Origin: Sphingosinicellaceae bacterium
Lineage (GTDB): Bacteria > Pseudomonadota > Alphaproteobacteria > Sphingomonadales > Sphingomonadaceae
Length of the DNA: 64,000 nucleotides
Direction: 5' to 3'
Assembly (NCBI GenBank): GCA_019285715.1
Contig: CP079108.1
Span: 1,007,001 to 1,071,000 of the forward strand
A program made the translations under genes and the position numbers. Position 1 is the first letter of the stretch, and every line of letters begins with the position of its first letter. This document shows, piece after piece, positions 56,329 through 64,000 of the stretch. Below the pieces are notes generated by a model. That model did no database searches and was not told the DNA's origin. It was given only the letters and a program-made list of their open reading frames with translations.

Positions 56329-57630
56329 CTAGGTGCCTGCTTCGCTGCCATCGAGCCAAGTCCCATATTCGAGCGCCTCCGCACGGCGCCGCCTTGCATG
56401 CGGCTCGTCGTACTCCTGCGGCCAGATCGTCGGAACGACCAGGCACATGCTCTGGGTCGGCAGGACGGTGCACCATTGCGACATCAGGTGCTTGTAGGCC
56501 TTGCCGACCGGTCGGATGTTGCGGTTCAGGTCGAACAGCCCGACGGGATTGACGTTGCCGTTGGTCTCGCGGAGCGCCGAATCCCAGTCGACCTGGTCTG
56601 TCAGCGAATACCATGTGAAGCCGAGGATCGGGACGCCGTCGTTCCGCACCCGCAGGACGTTCGCCCATTGCTTCCACAGCCAGTCCACCGCGCCTTCGCC
56701 GTCGGCGCCGTCGTTGAAGTTGGTTTCGGTGTGCATGACCGGCAGGCGATAGCGCTCGTAGTACTGCTTGGTTATCGCGTCGTAGCCGATCACCTCGCCC
56801 GATGCTCGGCTGTCGCCATCCATCATGACCCGGTGTTCATTGGTCCAGTAATAGTCGTTACCCATGATGCAGTGCGGTTTCAGTCGCTGGTTCATGAAAA
56901 AGTCGTACTCGTCCCGGCTCATGCCGTTGTCGGCGAGGTATTGGTACATTCCAGAATCGACACGAGTTCCGTAATTCAGATCGAGGCTCAGGAAGCGCAT
57001 CGAGTTCAGCATCTCGGCCTTATCGATGGCGCTCGGACCCTCGGCATGAAAGTACTCGGAAGATTCGGACTGGATGAAGATCGCGTCCGGACGGACCTTC
57101 AAGATGGCACGCATCGCCAGAACGTTCGCCCGCACCAGATTCTTCAGGGCCGTCACGAAGGTTTGGTCCGTGACACCCTCCTCGTTCCACCAGCCGTACT
57201 TGGCGGAGAAGAGCGCGCAGATGAACATCTCGTTCACCGGCGTGTAGAACTGGATGAAGGGGTAGCGCGCCGCGAAGTCGGCTGCGTACCTTGCGAACAG
57301 CCTGGGGAAGTCGCTGTTCTGGAAATTACCCAGCCAATCGGGGAGACCGAAGTGGCACAGGTCGACGATCGCGACGATGTTGTTGCGGTATATCTCGGCA
57401 AAGGCGAGATCGGCGAACTCCCAGTCGTAGTGACCGTCGCCGAGCCATGTACGATGAAGAGGTGGTCCGTAGCGCAGGTAGCTAATGCACATCTCCCGCA
57501 CGAGATCGATGTCCGTCTTCCAGTGCCGGTAGTGGCCGCAGCTCTCGAGTTCGTCGATACGGGTGCGTCCCCCATTGATGGTCGGATTGGAGTTCTCGAT
57601 GCCCGTCGCGAACATGAAGGTCTTCGGCAT
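56329..57630 (-). CDS. glycoside hydrolase family 1 protein
   Basis: A 433-residue TIM-barrel protein. The acid/base Glu134 is in YTPVNEMF, the nucleophile Glu302 in VMHTETNFN. The early SNPTINGGRTRIDELE and WYSLTDQVDWDSALRE fit GH1. The usual ENG after the nucleophile is ETN, and the N-terminal QxEG is absent. No signal peptide, so it acts in the cytoplasm on a beta-glucoside, with unknown specificity. Length is near normal for GH1 (about 450). Confidence 0.8.
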   Translation of the reverse strand: MPKTFMFATGIENSNPTINGGRTRIDELESCGHYRHWKTDIDLVREMCISYLRYGPPLHRTWLGDGHYDWEFADLAFAEIYRNNIVAIVDLCHFGLPDWLGNFQNSDFPRLFARYAADFAARYPFIQFYTPVNEMFICALFSAKYGWWNEEGVTDQTFVTALKNLVRANVLAMRAILKVRPDAIFIQSESSEYFHAEGPSAIDKAEMLNSMRFLSLDLNYGTRVDSGMYQYLADNGMSRDEYDFFMNQRLKPHCIMGNDYYWTNEHRVMMDGDSRASGEVIGYDAITKQYYERYRLPVMHTETNFNDGADGEGAVDWLWKQWANVLRVRNDGVPILGFTWYSLTDQVDWDSALRETNGNVNPVGLFDLNRNIRPVGKAYKHLMSQWCTVLPTQSMCLVVPTIWPQEYDEPHARRRRAEALEYGTWLDGSEAGT

Positions 57631-57806
57631 GGTGGACGTCTCCTACTGGGGCGGATTCGACCGGAGCTGATCAGGTCAACGTCGTGAGCACGTGATGTGT
57701 TCGTTGTCACAACTCGTGAAGTTACGGGGCCACCCGAGCCGGGAGCAGCTCCCTGGAGGCGGATCGGACGGCGGTACGATCGTGCGGACCGTTCGGGCGG
57801 ATGACC

Positions 57807-59513
57807 TCACGCTGCTTCGGCCCTGGCAGGGCGCGGCCCCAGCGAGCGCGCCACCTCGTCGACGAGCCAGCGTGTGATCCTGGCCGGTTCGACTCCGAGC
57901 TGGCGCAGCACAAGCTCCGCGACGTCGAGGCCGGCCGGCACGCTCCGGTCGATCACCGTCAACATGCCGATCGAGCTGAACCTCTGCGCCTCGACTTCGT
58001 CATGGACGATGACGATGCGGGTCAGGGCAGGGTAGAGATCCAGCATGGACGACGACAACTCGTGCGACACCTCGAACGAAGGCGTCGTCAGGACGCTGAT
58101 GCGGCGACCGTGCAGCGCAATCGGACCCCAGATCCGCGGATCGGCGAAATCGCCGAACCCGACCTTGTAGCCGTCCGCGACCGCCCGACGCAGACGCCGC
58201 TCGTCACGCTCGATCGCCGCGTAGCCGATGCCGAAGGCTTGCAGAGCGTCGGCCAGCGTCCGCCCGGCGCTGCCCATGCCCGCTATGAACACCGGCTCGA
58301 TCTCCGCGTGGGGCACAAGCTCGGGGTCGGCCGGCACCGGTCGTCGTAGACGCATGCGACCGGCGAGGTTGCGTCCGACTTCGGCGAGCGTCGGCGTCAC
58401 GGCCAGGCTGATAGCCACCGAGGCGATCAGCACCGCGCTCGCGCGTTCGCCGACCAGTTGCCGGATCGGCGATAGGCTCAGGATGACGAACGCGAATTCG
58501 GATCCCTGGGCGAGGAGGAAGCTCAGCTGGGTCGAGCCGGGAGCCGACCACCGGAAGGAGAAGCTCGCGACGGCGTTCGCTGCGATCTTCGCAGCGATGA
58601 GGACTGCCGTCACGCCGAGCAAGGCCGGCCAGACCCGCAGCAATGCGGCGACGTCGATCGACAACCCGACGGCGATGAAGAAGAAGCTCAGGAACAGGCC
58701 TCTGAAGGGCTTGATCTCCGATTGCACGACCGCACGGTAGGGGGTCTCGGCGATGATCATCCCGCCGAGAAATGCGCCCAGGGTCAACGAAAGGCCGACG
58801 GAGCCGGTCGCCCAGCCGGCGGCAAGCGCGACGAGCAGCGCTATGCCCGTGAACACCTCTTCGTTCCGGCTCCGTGCGATCATCGCGAAGGCCGGCCTGA
58901 CCACGAACCGGCCAAGCAGCAGCGCCACTCCGAAGGCCGCGGCCGCCTTGGCCAGGGCGACAATTAGGGCGGGAAGCAGGGGCGTATGCGTTTCGAGAGC
59001 ACCGGCGACGATCAACAGGAAGATCGCTGCGACGTCCTGGAAGATCAGGATCGCGGTTGCGGTCAGGCCAACAGGGCAGTTCTGCTGATGCCGCTCGGCA
59101 ATCAGGCGCGCGACCACCGCCGTCGAGGAGAGCGCAAGCGTAGCGCCGATGATCAGTGCGGCCGCAAGCGGAAACCCCGCGAGCAAGGCCAATCCGCAGA
59201 ACACCACCGTTCCAGCGAGCACCTGCACCGGACCAAGTCCGAAGATGTCGGAAGCGTGAGACCGGATGTGCGTAAACGAGAAGTCGAGCCCGATGTCGAA
59301 CAGCAGGAACACGACGCCGAGCGCCGCGAGGATCGCGATCGTTCCGCCGTCCAGTACCATGTTTAGGCCGGCCAAACGCAGCCCCAGCCCGAGCATCAGG
59401 TATCCAACGATCGGACTCAGGCCCATCGCGCGGGACCCCAGTGCCGCGGTGATCCCGAGCATGAGCAGCAGGATGACCGGGACTAGCGCGGCCAGGAGTT
59501 GAACGTCGCCCAT
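57807..59513 (-). CDS. CPA2 family monovalent cation:proton antiporter (KefB/YbaL-like)
   Basis: A 568-residue protein with about 12 transmembrane helices in the first 390 residues. FLLFDIGLDFSFTHIRSH and LSSTAVVARLIAERHQ are the CPA2 landmarks (Asp of helix 5 region). The cytoplasmic C-terminal TrkA_N/RCK domain begins near residue 408 (VFIAGMGSAGRTLADALQAFG). It probably exchanges K+ or Na+ for protons, and Kef relatives respond to glutathione adducts and oxidative stress. The DUF417 paralogue 3 gene lies 89 bases upstream on the same strand. Confidence 0.9.
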   Translation of the reverse strand: MGDVQLLAALVPVILLLMLGITAALGSRAMGLSPIVGYLMLGLGLRLAGLNMVLDGGTIAILAALGVVFLLFDIGLDFSFTHIRSHASDIFGLGPVQVLAGTVVFCGLALLAGFPLAAALIIGATLALSSTAVVARLIAERHQQNCPVGLTATAILIFQDVAAIFLLIVAGALETHTPLLPALIVALAKAAAAFGVALLLGRFVVRPAFAMIARSRNEEVFTGIALLVALAAGWATGSVGLSLTLGAFLGGMIIAETPYRAVVQSEIKPFRGLFLSFFFIAVGLSIDVAALLRVWPALLGVTAVLIAAKIAANAVASFSFRWSAPGSTQLSFLLAQGSEFAFVILSLSPIRQLVGERASAVLIASVAISLAVTPTLAEVGRNLAGRMRLRRPVPADPELVPHAEIEPVFIAGMGSAGRTLADALQAFGIGYAAIERDERRLRRAVADGYKVGFGDFADPRIWGPIALHGRRISVLTTPSFEVSHELSSSMLDLYPALTRIVIVHDEVEAQRFSSIGMLTVIDRSVPAGLDVAELVLRQLGVEPARITRWLVDEVARSLGPRPARAEAA

Positions 59514-59602
59514 GCGATGTCCTTGCCGGGGTTATGGTGACGGTAGCGCCACTGATGTCCCTGGTGCCTTTGGTCGCTCAGCATCCAAGATCGACGACAT
59601 GC

Positions 59603-60127
59603 CTAGGTCCGTCGGCGCCGACGCATCTCTCTGAGCGACGTGCCCAGATGCCACCAGCAAGCAGAGAGCAGAACGACATCCTTGAGCAGGAATGCTCCCG
59701 GAAGCGCCGAAAGCGCGGGCGTACCCTCATAGCCGGACTGGATAACGCCCGGCGTCGTGAACATGCATGACAACGTCAGGAGGAACGACCAGACGCCCAT
59801 GGCACTGCCGACCACGGACAAGCGGGGATCTAGGAGCCGGCCTGCGATCAGCAGCCCGGTCGCGATCTCGAAGACGCCGAGGAAGATCGCGCCCCCCGCC
59901 ACCCCGAAGAGCGCATAGAGCCACGAGATCAGGGGATTGTTCGAGATCAACCCGACTAGGCCCTGCTGCTCGAAGCTGAAGAACTTCAAGCCGCCGAACC
60001 ACAGGAAGACGATGGCCAGGGCCATCGTGATGGCCCAACCTCCGGATCGCTCGACGTCGGGGCCACCGCCGAGGGTCCGATCGTGTGGACCGGTCTCGTC
60101 GGGACGGGATGCGTCCATGCTCGCCAT
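59603..60127 (-). CDS. DUF417 / YkgB (RclC)-type membrane protein, paralogue 3
   Basis: A 174-residue inner-membrane protein. LWFGGLKFFSFEQQGLVGLISNN and AIFLGVFEIATGLLI match the other two paralogues, followed by GAFLLKDVVLLSACWWHL. It has a charged N-terminal extension and an Arg-rich tail not found in the others. Start 60127 has GAGGG 9 bases upstream; ATG 60118 is an alternative. Together with the CPA2 gene it may be a transport or redox unit. Confidence 0.85.
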   Translation of the reverse strand: MASMDASRPDETGPHDRTLGGGPDVERSGGWAITMALAIVFLWFGGLKFFSFEQQGLVGLISNNPLISWLYALFGVAGGAIFLGVFEIATGLLIAGRLLDPRLSVVGSAMGVWSFLLTLSCMFTTPGVIQSGYEGTPALSALPGAFLLKDVVLLSACWWHLGTSLREMRRRRRT

Positions 60128-60469
60128 CAATCGTTTCCCTCAGGACGTTTCCGCCGTCTGTGGGAGCCTAACAGAGACGGCGAGAGGCGGTGCGCTTCCG
60201 GGACAGCGCAACACACGTCACCGCGTTTTGCAGCAGCAAAGCCATGGATTCGCAGGAAAAGCCGTGCCCGCGGTTCCATATCGCAGCACAGGCGAGTCAG
60301 GGACCGGAGGCCGCCTCTCGCCCGTTCGTCCGGAGGCAGGATCACGCCGAATGCCTGCGGAGCAAACGTCCGTGCCGCTTGGCCCGGAACGGGGGCCGGT
60401 CCGCGCCCTTCGACGCGTGCGAGACCTGCCACAGGCAAAGCTCCCGCAAACTGAAAAGCGGGGGCGCGA
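60128..60469. other. intergenic region, no gene recognised
   Basis: 342 bases between two minus-strand genes. Frames are open but Arg/Pro-rich and without homology. No promoter recognised. Confidence 0.4.
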
Positions 60470-60745
60470 CTAGTCCAGGGCGAGGCGTACGGACATGCGG
60501 ACGGAGCCCCGCAGGTCGAGGTGGATCGTCGGTCCCGTATCCAGCACGCGGAGGTTTACCGTCCCGCAGGTCGGGCAACGGAGCACGAGACCGGTGTCCC
60601 TCCCGTACAACGCGAGCGTCGCAATCGCCCCCTCCCGACCGCACCCCCCGCACACGACGACCGCGCCGCTGACGTCCGAGGTGAACAACCTGCTCAGCGG
60701 GCCGGCGGCAGCGTTCCCATCCAGCGGGTGTACTTCGTCAGTCAT
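60470..60745 (-). CDS. DUF6510-type zinc-ribbon protein
   Basis: A 91-residue protein. It has four cysteines as two CxxC pairs: VVCGGCGREG and LRCPTCGTVN, a zinc-ribbon layout. The acidic N-terminus LDGNAAAGPL is the family opening. DUF6510 proteins are, to my knowledge, repeatedly encoded beside ferredoxin reductases and sulfite-oxidase-like proteins, as here. The start overlaps the reductase stop (ATGA at 60742-60745). Confidence 0.8.
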   Translation of the reverse strand: MTDEVHPLDGNAAAGPLSRLFTSDVSGAVVVCGGCGREGAIATLALYGRDTGLVLRCPTCGTVNLRVLDTGPTIHLDLRGSVRMSVRLALD

Positions 60746-61497
60746 CCGACAGCTCCCGTAGGTCCGAAACGCTCGGTTCGTATCCTCTCCCCGGGATACC
60801 CGAGAGCCACGAGGTCGGCCGCGACCTGCTCGACGAACGGGGTCGGACCGCAGACGAACGCGAGCGGCTCGTCGGTCGGGGGAAAGCCGACGCGCTCGAG
60901 CATCGCCCGGTCGATCCGTCCGAGCGCACCGCTCCAGACCGTCGGCCGCTCGCGTGTCAACGTGTAGAGGATTCCGGGTCCCCCGGTGGCGGTCGCCATC
61001 CGGTCGAGCTCATCACGGTAGATGATGCTTGCCTCGTCACGAGACGAATAGAGCAAGCGGGCAGCCGGCGGATCCGGTGCCTGGGCTCGTGCACGCAGTA
61101 TCGACATCAAAGGGGCGACGCCCGAGCCTCCGGCGATCAGAAGCAGCGGATTCCCGGCCTCCGGGTTCCAGACGAAGTATGCACCGATGGGACCACGGAG
61201 CTCCAGATCGTCCGAAATCCGGACCTCGTCCAGCAGAAAGGGCGACACCTCCCCGTCGGCGACGCGCTCGACGGTGATGGCGACTGCGGTGCCGTCGTTC
61301 GCGGAAGCGATCGAGTAGCTGCGTTGGGCCTGGTATCCGTCCGCAGCCGTCAACCGCAGATCCACATGCTGACCCGCTCGGTGCCCCGGCCAGCCGGGGA
61401 CGTCGAGGACGAGCGTCGCGACCTGCGACGTCTCGGGACGCCTCGCGATCACGGTCGCGGTCCGCCAGCGCAAGGGCAAGGGCGCAGCGCTGGTCAT
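60742..61497 (-). CDS. FAD/NAD-binding ferredoxin-reductase-type oxidoreductase
   Basis: A 251-residue flavoprotein of the FNR family. RSYSIASANDGTAV is the FAD-binding RxYS motif, GPIGAYFVWNPEAGNPLLLIAGGSGVAPLMSILRA carries the NAD(P)-binding GGSGxAP, and the C-terminus reads FVCGPTPFVEQV (CGPxxF). No [2Fe-2S] domain is attached. It probably supplies electrons to the sulfite-oxidase-like partner. The start overlaps the molybdoenzyme stop (ATGA at 61494-61497). Confidence 0.9.
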   Translation of the reverse strand: MTSAAPLPLRWRTATVIARRPETSQVATLVLDVPGWPGHRAGQHVDLRLTAADGYQAQRSYSIASANDGTAVAITVERVADGEVSPFLLDEVRISDDLELRGPIGAYFVWNPEAGNPLLLIAGGSGVAPLMSILRARAQAPDPPAARLLYSSRDEASIIYRDELDRMATATGGPGILYTLTRERPTVWSGALGRIDRAMLERVGFPPTDEPLAFVCGPTPFVEQVAADLVALGYPGERIRTERFGPTGAVG

Positions 61498-62111
61498 GTG
61501 TCGCCTGTGTAGCGCTGCTCGCGCCAGGGGTCGCCGTAGATGTGATATCCCAGCGACTCCCAGAAGCCCGGATGGTCACCGTCGCGGAAACGGAGGCTGC
61601 GGACCCACTTGGCGCTCTTCCAGAAGTACAGGTGGGGAACCAGCAGGCGCGCCGGGCCGCCGTGGGCCGGCGTCAGGGGTTCGCCGCCGAAATGCGTCGC
61701 GACCATGGCCTTTCCATCGATAAGGTCCGCCACGGGCAGGTTCGTCGTGTATCCGCCGTCGCATTCGGCCGTGGCGAACATGCCCGGCGGGTTCGTCAGA
61801 CCGGCCGCCTTGAGGAGGTCGTCCACGGTCACGCCGCGCCAGTGCGTGTCCAGCTTCGTCCATTTCGTGACGCAATGGATGTCCGCGGTCATCTCGGACT
61901 GCGGCAGGGCCTCGAAGTCGGCCCAGCTCAACACGGTTAGATCGCGCTCCGCGTCGCGCAGCGACAGCGACCAGCGCTCCAAGGGCGTTCGCGGCGTCGG
62001 GCCTGCGGTCAGCACGGGAAAATCCGAGACCAGATGCTGGCCGGGCGGGATGCGTCCCGAAGAGCGACCCGCCGGCCGACCTCGTCCTGAAAAGCCGCGA
62101 GTGATGACCAT
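61494..62111 (-). CDS. sulfite-oxidase-like molybdopterin oxidoreductase (MsrP/SuoxL type)
   Basis: A 205-residue protein of the SUOX fold. The Mo-ligand Cys is in IHCVTKWTKLDTHWRGV. GGYTTNLPVADLIDGKAMVATHFGGEPLTPAHGGPARLLVPHLYFWKSAKW gives the cofactor-binding signatures. Start ATG at 62111; the longer frame upstream is Arg-rich noise. No twin-arginine signal peptide, so it is probably cytoplasmic, unlike MsrP. With the FNR and DUF6510 genes it forms a cassette with two ATGA overlaps. Confidence 0.9.
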   Translation of the reverse strand: MVITRGFSGRGRPAGRSSGRIPPGQHLVSDFPVLTAGPTPRTPLERWSLSLRDAERDLTVLSWADFEALPQSEMTADIHCVTKWTKLDTHWRGVTVDDLLKAAGLTNPPGMFATAECDGGYTTNLPVADLIDGKAMVATHFGGEPLTPAHGGPARLLVPHLYFWKSAKWVRSLRFRDGDHPGFWESLGYHIYGDPWREQRYTGDT

Positions 62112-62280
62112 CAAGCAGTTCCCGAACCAATCCGACGACAAGGCATCAACGGTCCTCGCGGGCGGAAGGACCAGATAGCGAGCCCTTAGACGACATCCCA
62201 TCGAGCTATGCGCAAGATGGCGCAGACGACGGCAGGATCGGGCCCATTCTCAGGTCGACACCAGGCTGACCAGACCCTGA

Positions 62281-63174
62281 TCAGCGTTGCCTGAACTTGA
62301 GCGGCGAGGTTCCGGTGATGAGCTTGAACATCCTCGAGAACTGGGCCGCACTGTTGAAGCCGCATTCGCGGGCGACATCCCCCATGGACCCGTCGCCGGT
62401 AGACAGGAGATGCTTCGCCCGCTGGGTCCGTCGGATCAGCAGGTACCTGTACGGCGGCATTCCCGTGGCCGTCGCGAAGGCGCGGCTGAAATGGAAGGGG
62501 CTCGCTCCGGCGGCCGCCGCCAGATCCGTCAAGGCGACATCCTCGGCAAGGTTGGCCTCCATGAAGTCCAGCACCCGGCGCAGACGGTACGGCGCAATCG
62601 AATGCCGTTGTCTAAGCGGCGCCGACGGCGCGTTGGCATACGATCTGAGCAGGCGCAGTTGAAGCGAGTGCAGCAGGGTGTCGACGTAGAGGCGCGATGC
62701 CGAGGTCGTCCCTGCGATCTCCTCCAGCAACTCGAGAAACAGCGTCTGGAGGAGCGGGTCGCGGAAGCCGAGCCGATCCTCGAGGCACAACGCAGCATTG
62801 TCGCGGTCCAGCTCCTCCAAGCAGACGCGGTTAAGCAGGCTCGGCGCCAGGTAGATGTGCGCGAACTCGATCGGACCCTCGGTGTGCCAGTCGAAAGCCG
62901 CACCGGCTGGCACAATGGACAGTGCGCCTGTGTCCGTCTCGACCGATCTCGCACCGCCCTCTCCGCGACGAATGATTCGTTTGGGACCGCCAAGATGTAT
63001 TGTCAGGTAATGCTGATCCAGCGCCGGCTGAACGATGTCGGAATCGACGTCGCACCACCAGCGGATCAGCGTCCTCGTCGATCCGCTCCCCTTGCTGCTC
63101 ACCAGCGGCGGCGCGGAAATCCCGTCCCAGGATAAAGGGGAAACTGGATAGGGCAGGGCGCCTGGGCCAGTCAT
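62281..63174 (-). CDS. AraC family regulator with cupin sensor domain
   Basis: A 297-residue regulator. The N-terminal cupin domain has WHTEGPIEFAHIYL strands. The C-terminal HTH pair contains LTDLAAAAGASPFHFSRAFATATG and CGFNSAAQFSRMFKLITGTSPLKFRQR. Start ATG at 63174 lies 10 bases after the histidine kinase stop, so it is cotranscribed with it. Its likely target is the adjacent molybdoenzyme cassette (starts at 62111, same strand) or another stress gene. Confidence 0.9.
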   Translation of the reverse strand: MTGPGALPYPVSPLSWDGISAPPLVSSKGSGSTRTLIRWWCDVDSDIVQPALDQHYLTIHLGGPKRIIRRGEGGARSVETDTGALSIVPAGAAFDWHTEGPIEFAHIYLAPSLLNRVCLEELDRDNAALCLEDRLGFRDPLLQTLFLELLEEIAGTTSASRLYVDTLLHSLQLRLLRSYANAPSAPLRQRHSIAPYRLRRVLDFMEANLAEDVALTDLAAAAGASPFHFSRAFATATGMPPYRYLLIRRTQRAKHLLSTGDGSMGDVARECGFNSAAQFSRMFKLITGTSPLKFRQR

Positions 63175-63184
63175 CAAGCTGGCC

Positions 63185-64000
63185 TCACACGGATCTCAGC
63201 AACGGTCTGGCCTTCATGCGATCGGAACTCGATACCGAGACCCTGGTTCCCGGATTCGCGTCGGCCCGTTCGATCCGAGCCGAGAGCCGATGTGCGATCG
63301 CGCTCACGATGCTGGTGCCCAGGCCGGCATGACGGAGCAGGGGGTCGGTGGGGATCCCGACGCCGTCGTCGACGACGGAGAGCGACCAGTCCTCGTCACG
63401 GCCCTCGTAGGTGACGTTGATCGTACCACCGCGGCCATCCGGGAAAGCGTGTCTCAACGCGTTGATGACTAGTTCGGTCACCACCAGCCCAATGCTCATC
63501 GAGAAATCGGCCGTGGCCATGCTGTCGTCGACCTTCACTTGAAGTTCCAGGTCCTGGTCGCCGTTCATCATCGAGGCGCGGAGGCTCTCGCAAAGCTCGG
63601 TCAGGTAGGCGCCCATCTCTACGTCGCTGTCCGTCACGGAAGAGAGATGGCGCTGGATCGCGGCTACGGACATGACGCGGTGGTGAGCGTCGTAGAGGTG
63701 GGTCCTCGTCTCCTCGGAATGGATCCGACCTGCGCTCTGCATCAGGACGCTGGCGATGATCTGCAGGCTGTTGGCGATACGGTGCTGCAGTTCTTTGAGG
63801 AGCACCGTCTTCTCATGCAGGACCTGTTCTCTGATCTTTTCGGCCAGACGCGCATCGGTGACGTCCGCGATCGTCAAGAGCAGTCGCGTGTTGTCGGGAT
63901 CGCCGTAGTCCAACCTTTCCGCCCCGAGCACCAGGCGTCGGGAGCCTCGACCACGCTGGATGTGGTCGATCTCGTGCTTCCCCACCGGCGGATGACCGGA
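63185..64000 (-). CDS. HisKA_2-type histidine kinase, 5' end beyond window
   Basis: The C-terminal 270 or so residues of a sensor kinase whose frame continues past the right edge. The phosphoacceptor is in LLKELQHRIANSLQIIAS, the N box in VTELVINALRHAFPDGRG, and the G1 box in VVDDGVGIPTDP. A PAS/PAC end (LLLTIADVTDARL) precedes it. It is a close paralogue of the kinase at 38755-39825. Cotranscribed with the AraC gene, 10 bases apart. Confidence 0.9.
   Translation of the reverse strand, partial: SGHPPVGKHEIDHIQRGRGSRRLVLGAERLDYGDPDNTRLLLTIADVTDARLAEKIREQVLHEKTVLLKELQHRIANSLQIIASVLMQSAGRIHSEETRTHLYDAHHRVMSVAAIQRHLSSVTDSDVEMGAYLTELCESLRASMMNGDQDLELQVKVDDSMATADFSMSIGLVVTELVINALRHAFPDGRGGTINVTYEGRDEDWSLSVVDDGVGIPTDPLLRHAGLGTSIVSAIAHRLSARIERADANPGTRVSVSSSDRMKARPLLRSV

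Noticed and set aside
60190-60672. 160-residue plus-strand ORF
   Set aside because: Overlaps the DUF6510 gene antisense, and the composition is that of a shadow frame.

Overview
The window is high-GC chromosomal DNA that looks like a member of the Sphingomonadaceae (Alphaproteobacteria). I infer this from the TonB-dependent receptor with a VVTA-type TonB box, three HWE/HisKA_2-type histidine kinases, a sphingomonad-type TPR protein carrying TonB-box-like motifs, and a SWIB mini-protein. No rRNA, tRNA or CRISPR array was recognised.

0-14 kb is a worn accessory region. A tightly overlapping minus-strand operon (chloramphenicol-phosphotransferase-like kinase, HAD hydrolase, methyltransferase) is followed by a GNAT acetyltransferase, a nucleotidyltransferase-like protein, a TPR protein, a frameshifted IS1182-type transposase and an alpha/beta-hydrolase remnant. 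An ATP-grasp / LLM flavin monooxygenase / DAACS symporter operon lies at 7.4-10.6 kb. After it come an ABM-domain monooxygenase, an AraC regulator, an unrecognised protein and a decayed SDR gene.

15-29 kb is a coherent catabolic cluster. A double (tandem) TetR regulator is divergent from a one-directional run of genes: APH-like phosphotransferase, two SDRs, two quinone-oxidoreductase-type MDRs, a TonB-dependent receptor, a serine hydrolase, an acyl-CoA synthetase, an acyl-CoA dehydrogenase and an enoyl-CoA hydratase. The likely scheme is import, ester cleavage, CoA activation and beta-oxidation of an unknown acid. A perfect 17-bp palindrome sits on a TTGACA promoter just before the receptor gene.

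29-44 kb is mixed. It holds an MmyB-type regulator divergent from an SDR around a 20-bp inverted repeat, a DUF938 + DUF2161 pair, an orphan lower-GC phage/VgrG spike-type OB-fold ORF, an MDR with a TTG start, a GAF-PAS-PAS-HWE kinase with a response regulator, a second kinase, a SWIB protein, a glyoxalase-polyAla-lipocalin-like fusion, and an XRE regulator with a putative PD-(D/E)XK protein.

44.7-62 kb is dominated by envelope and redox-repair genes: three DUF417 (YkgB/RclC-type) membrane proteins, two PQQ-type quinoproteins, DUF2231, DUF4142, a PEBP/YbhB protein, an exported alpha/beta hydrolase, MsrA and MsrB between two DUF2188 proteins, a CPA2 antiporter, and a DUF6510 / ferredoxin-reductase / sulfite-oxidase-like cassette. 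Interleaved are a 6-phosphogluconate-dehydrogenase homologue with altered catalytic residues and a GH1 glycosidase. I read this as an oxidative or reactive-chlorine stress island. The window ends in a histidine kinase followed closely by an AraC regulator.
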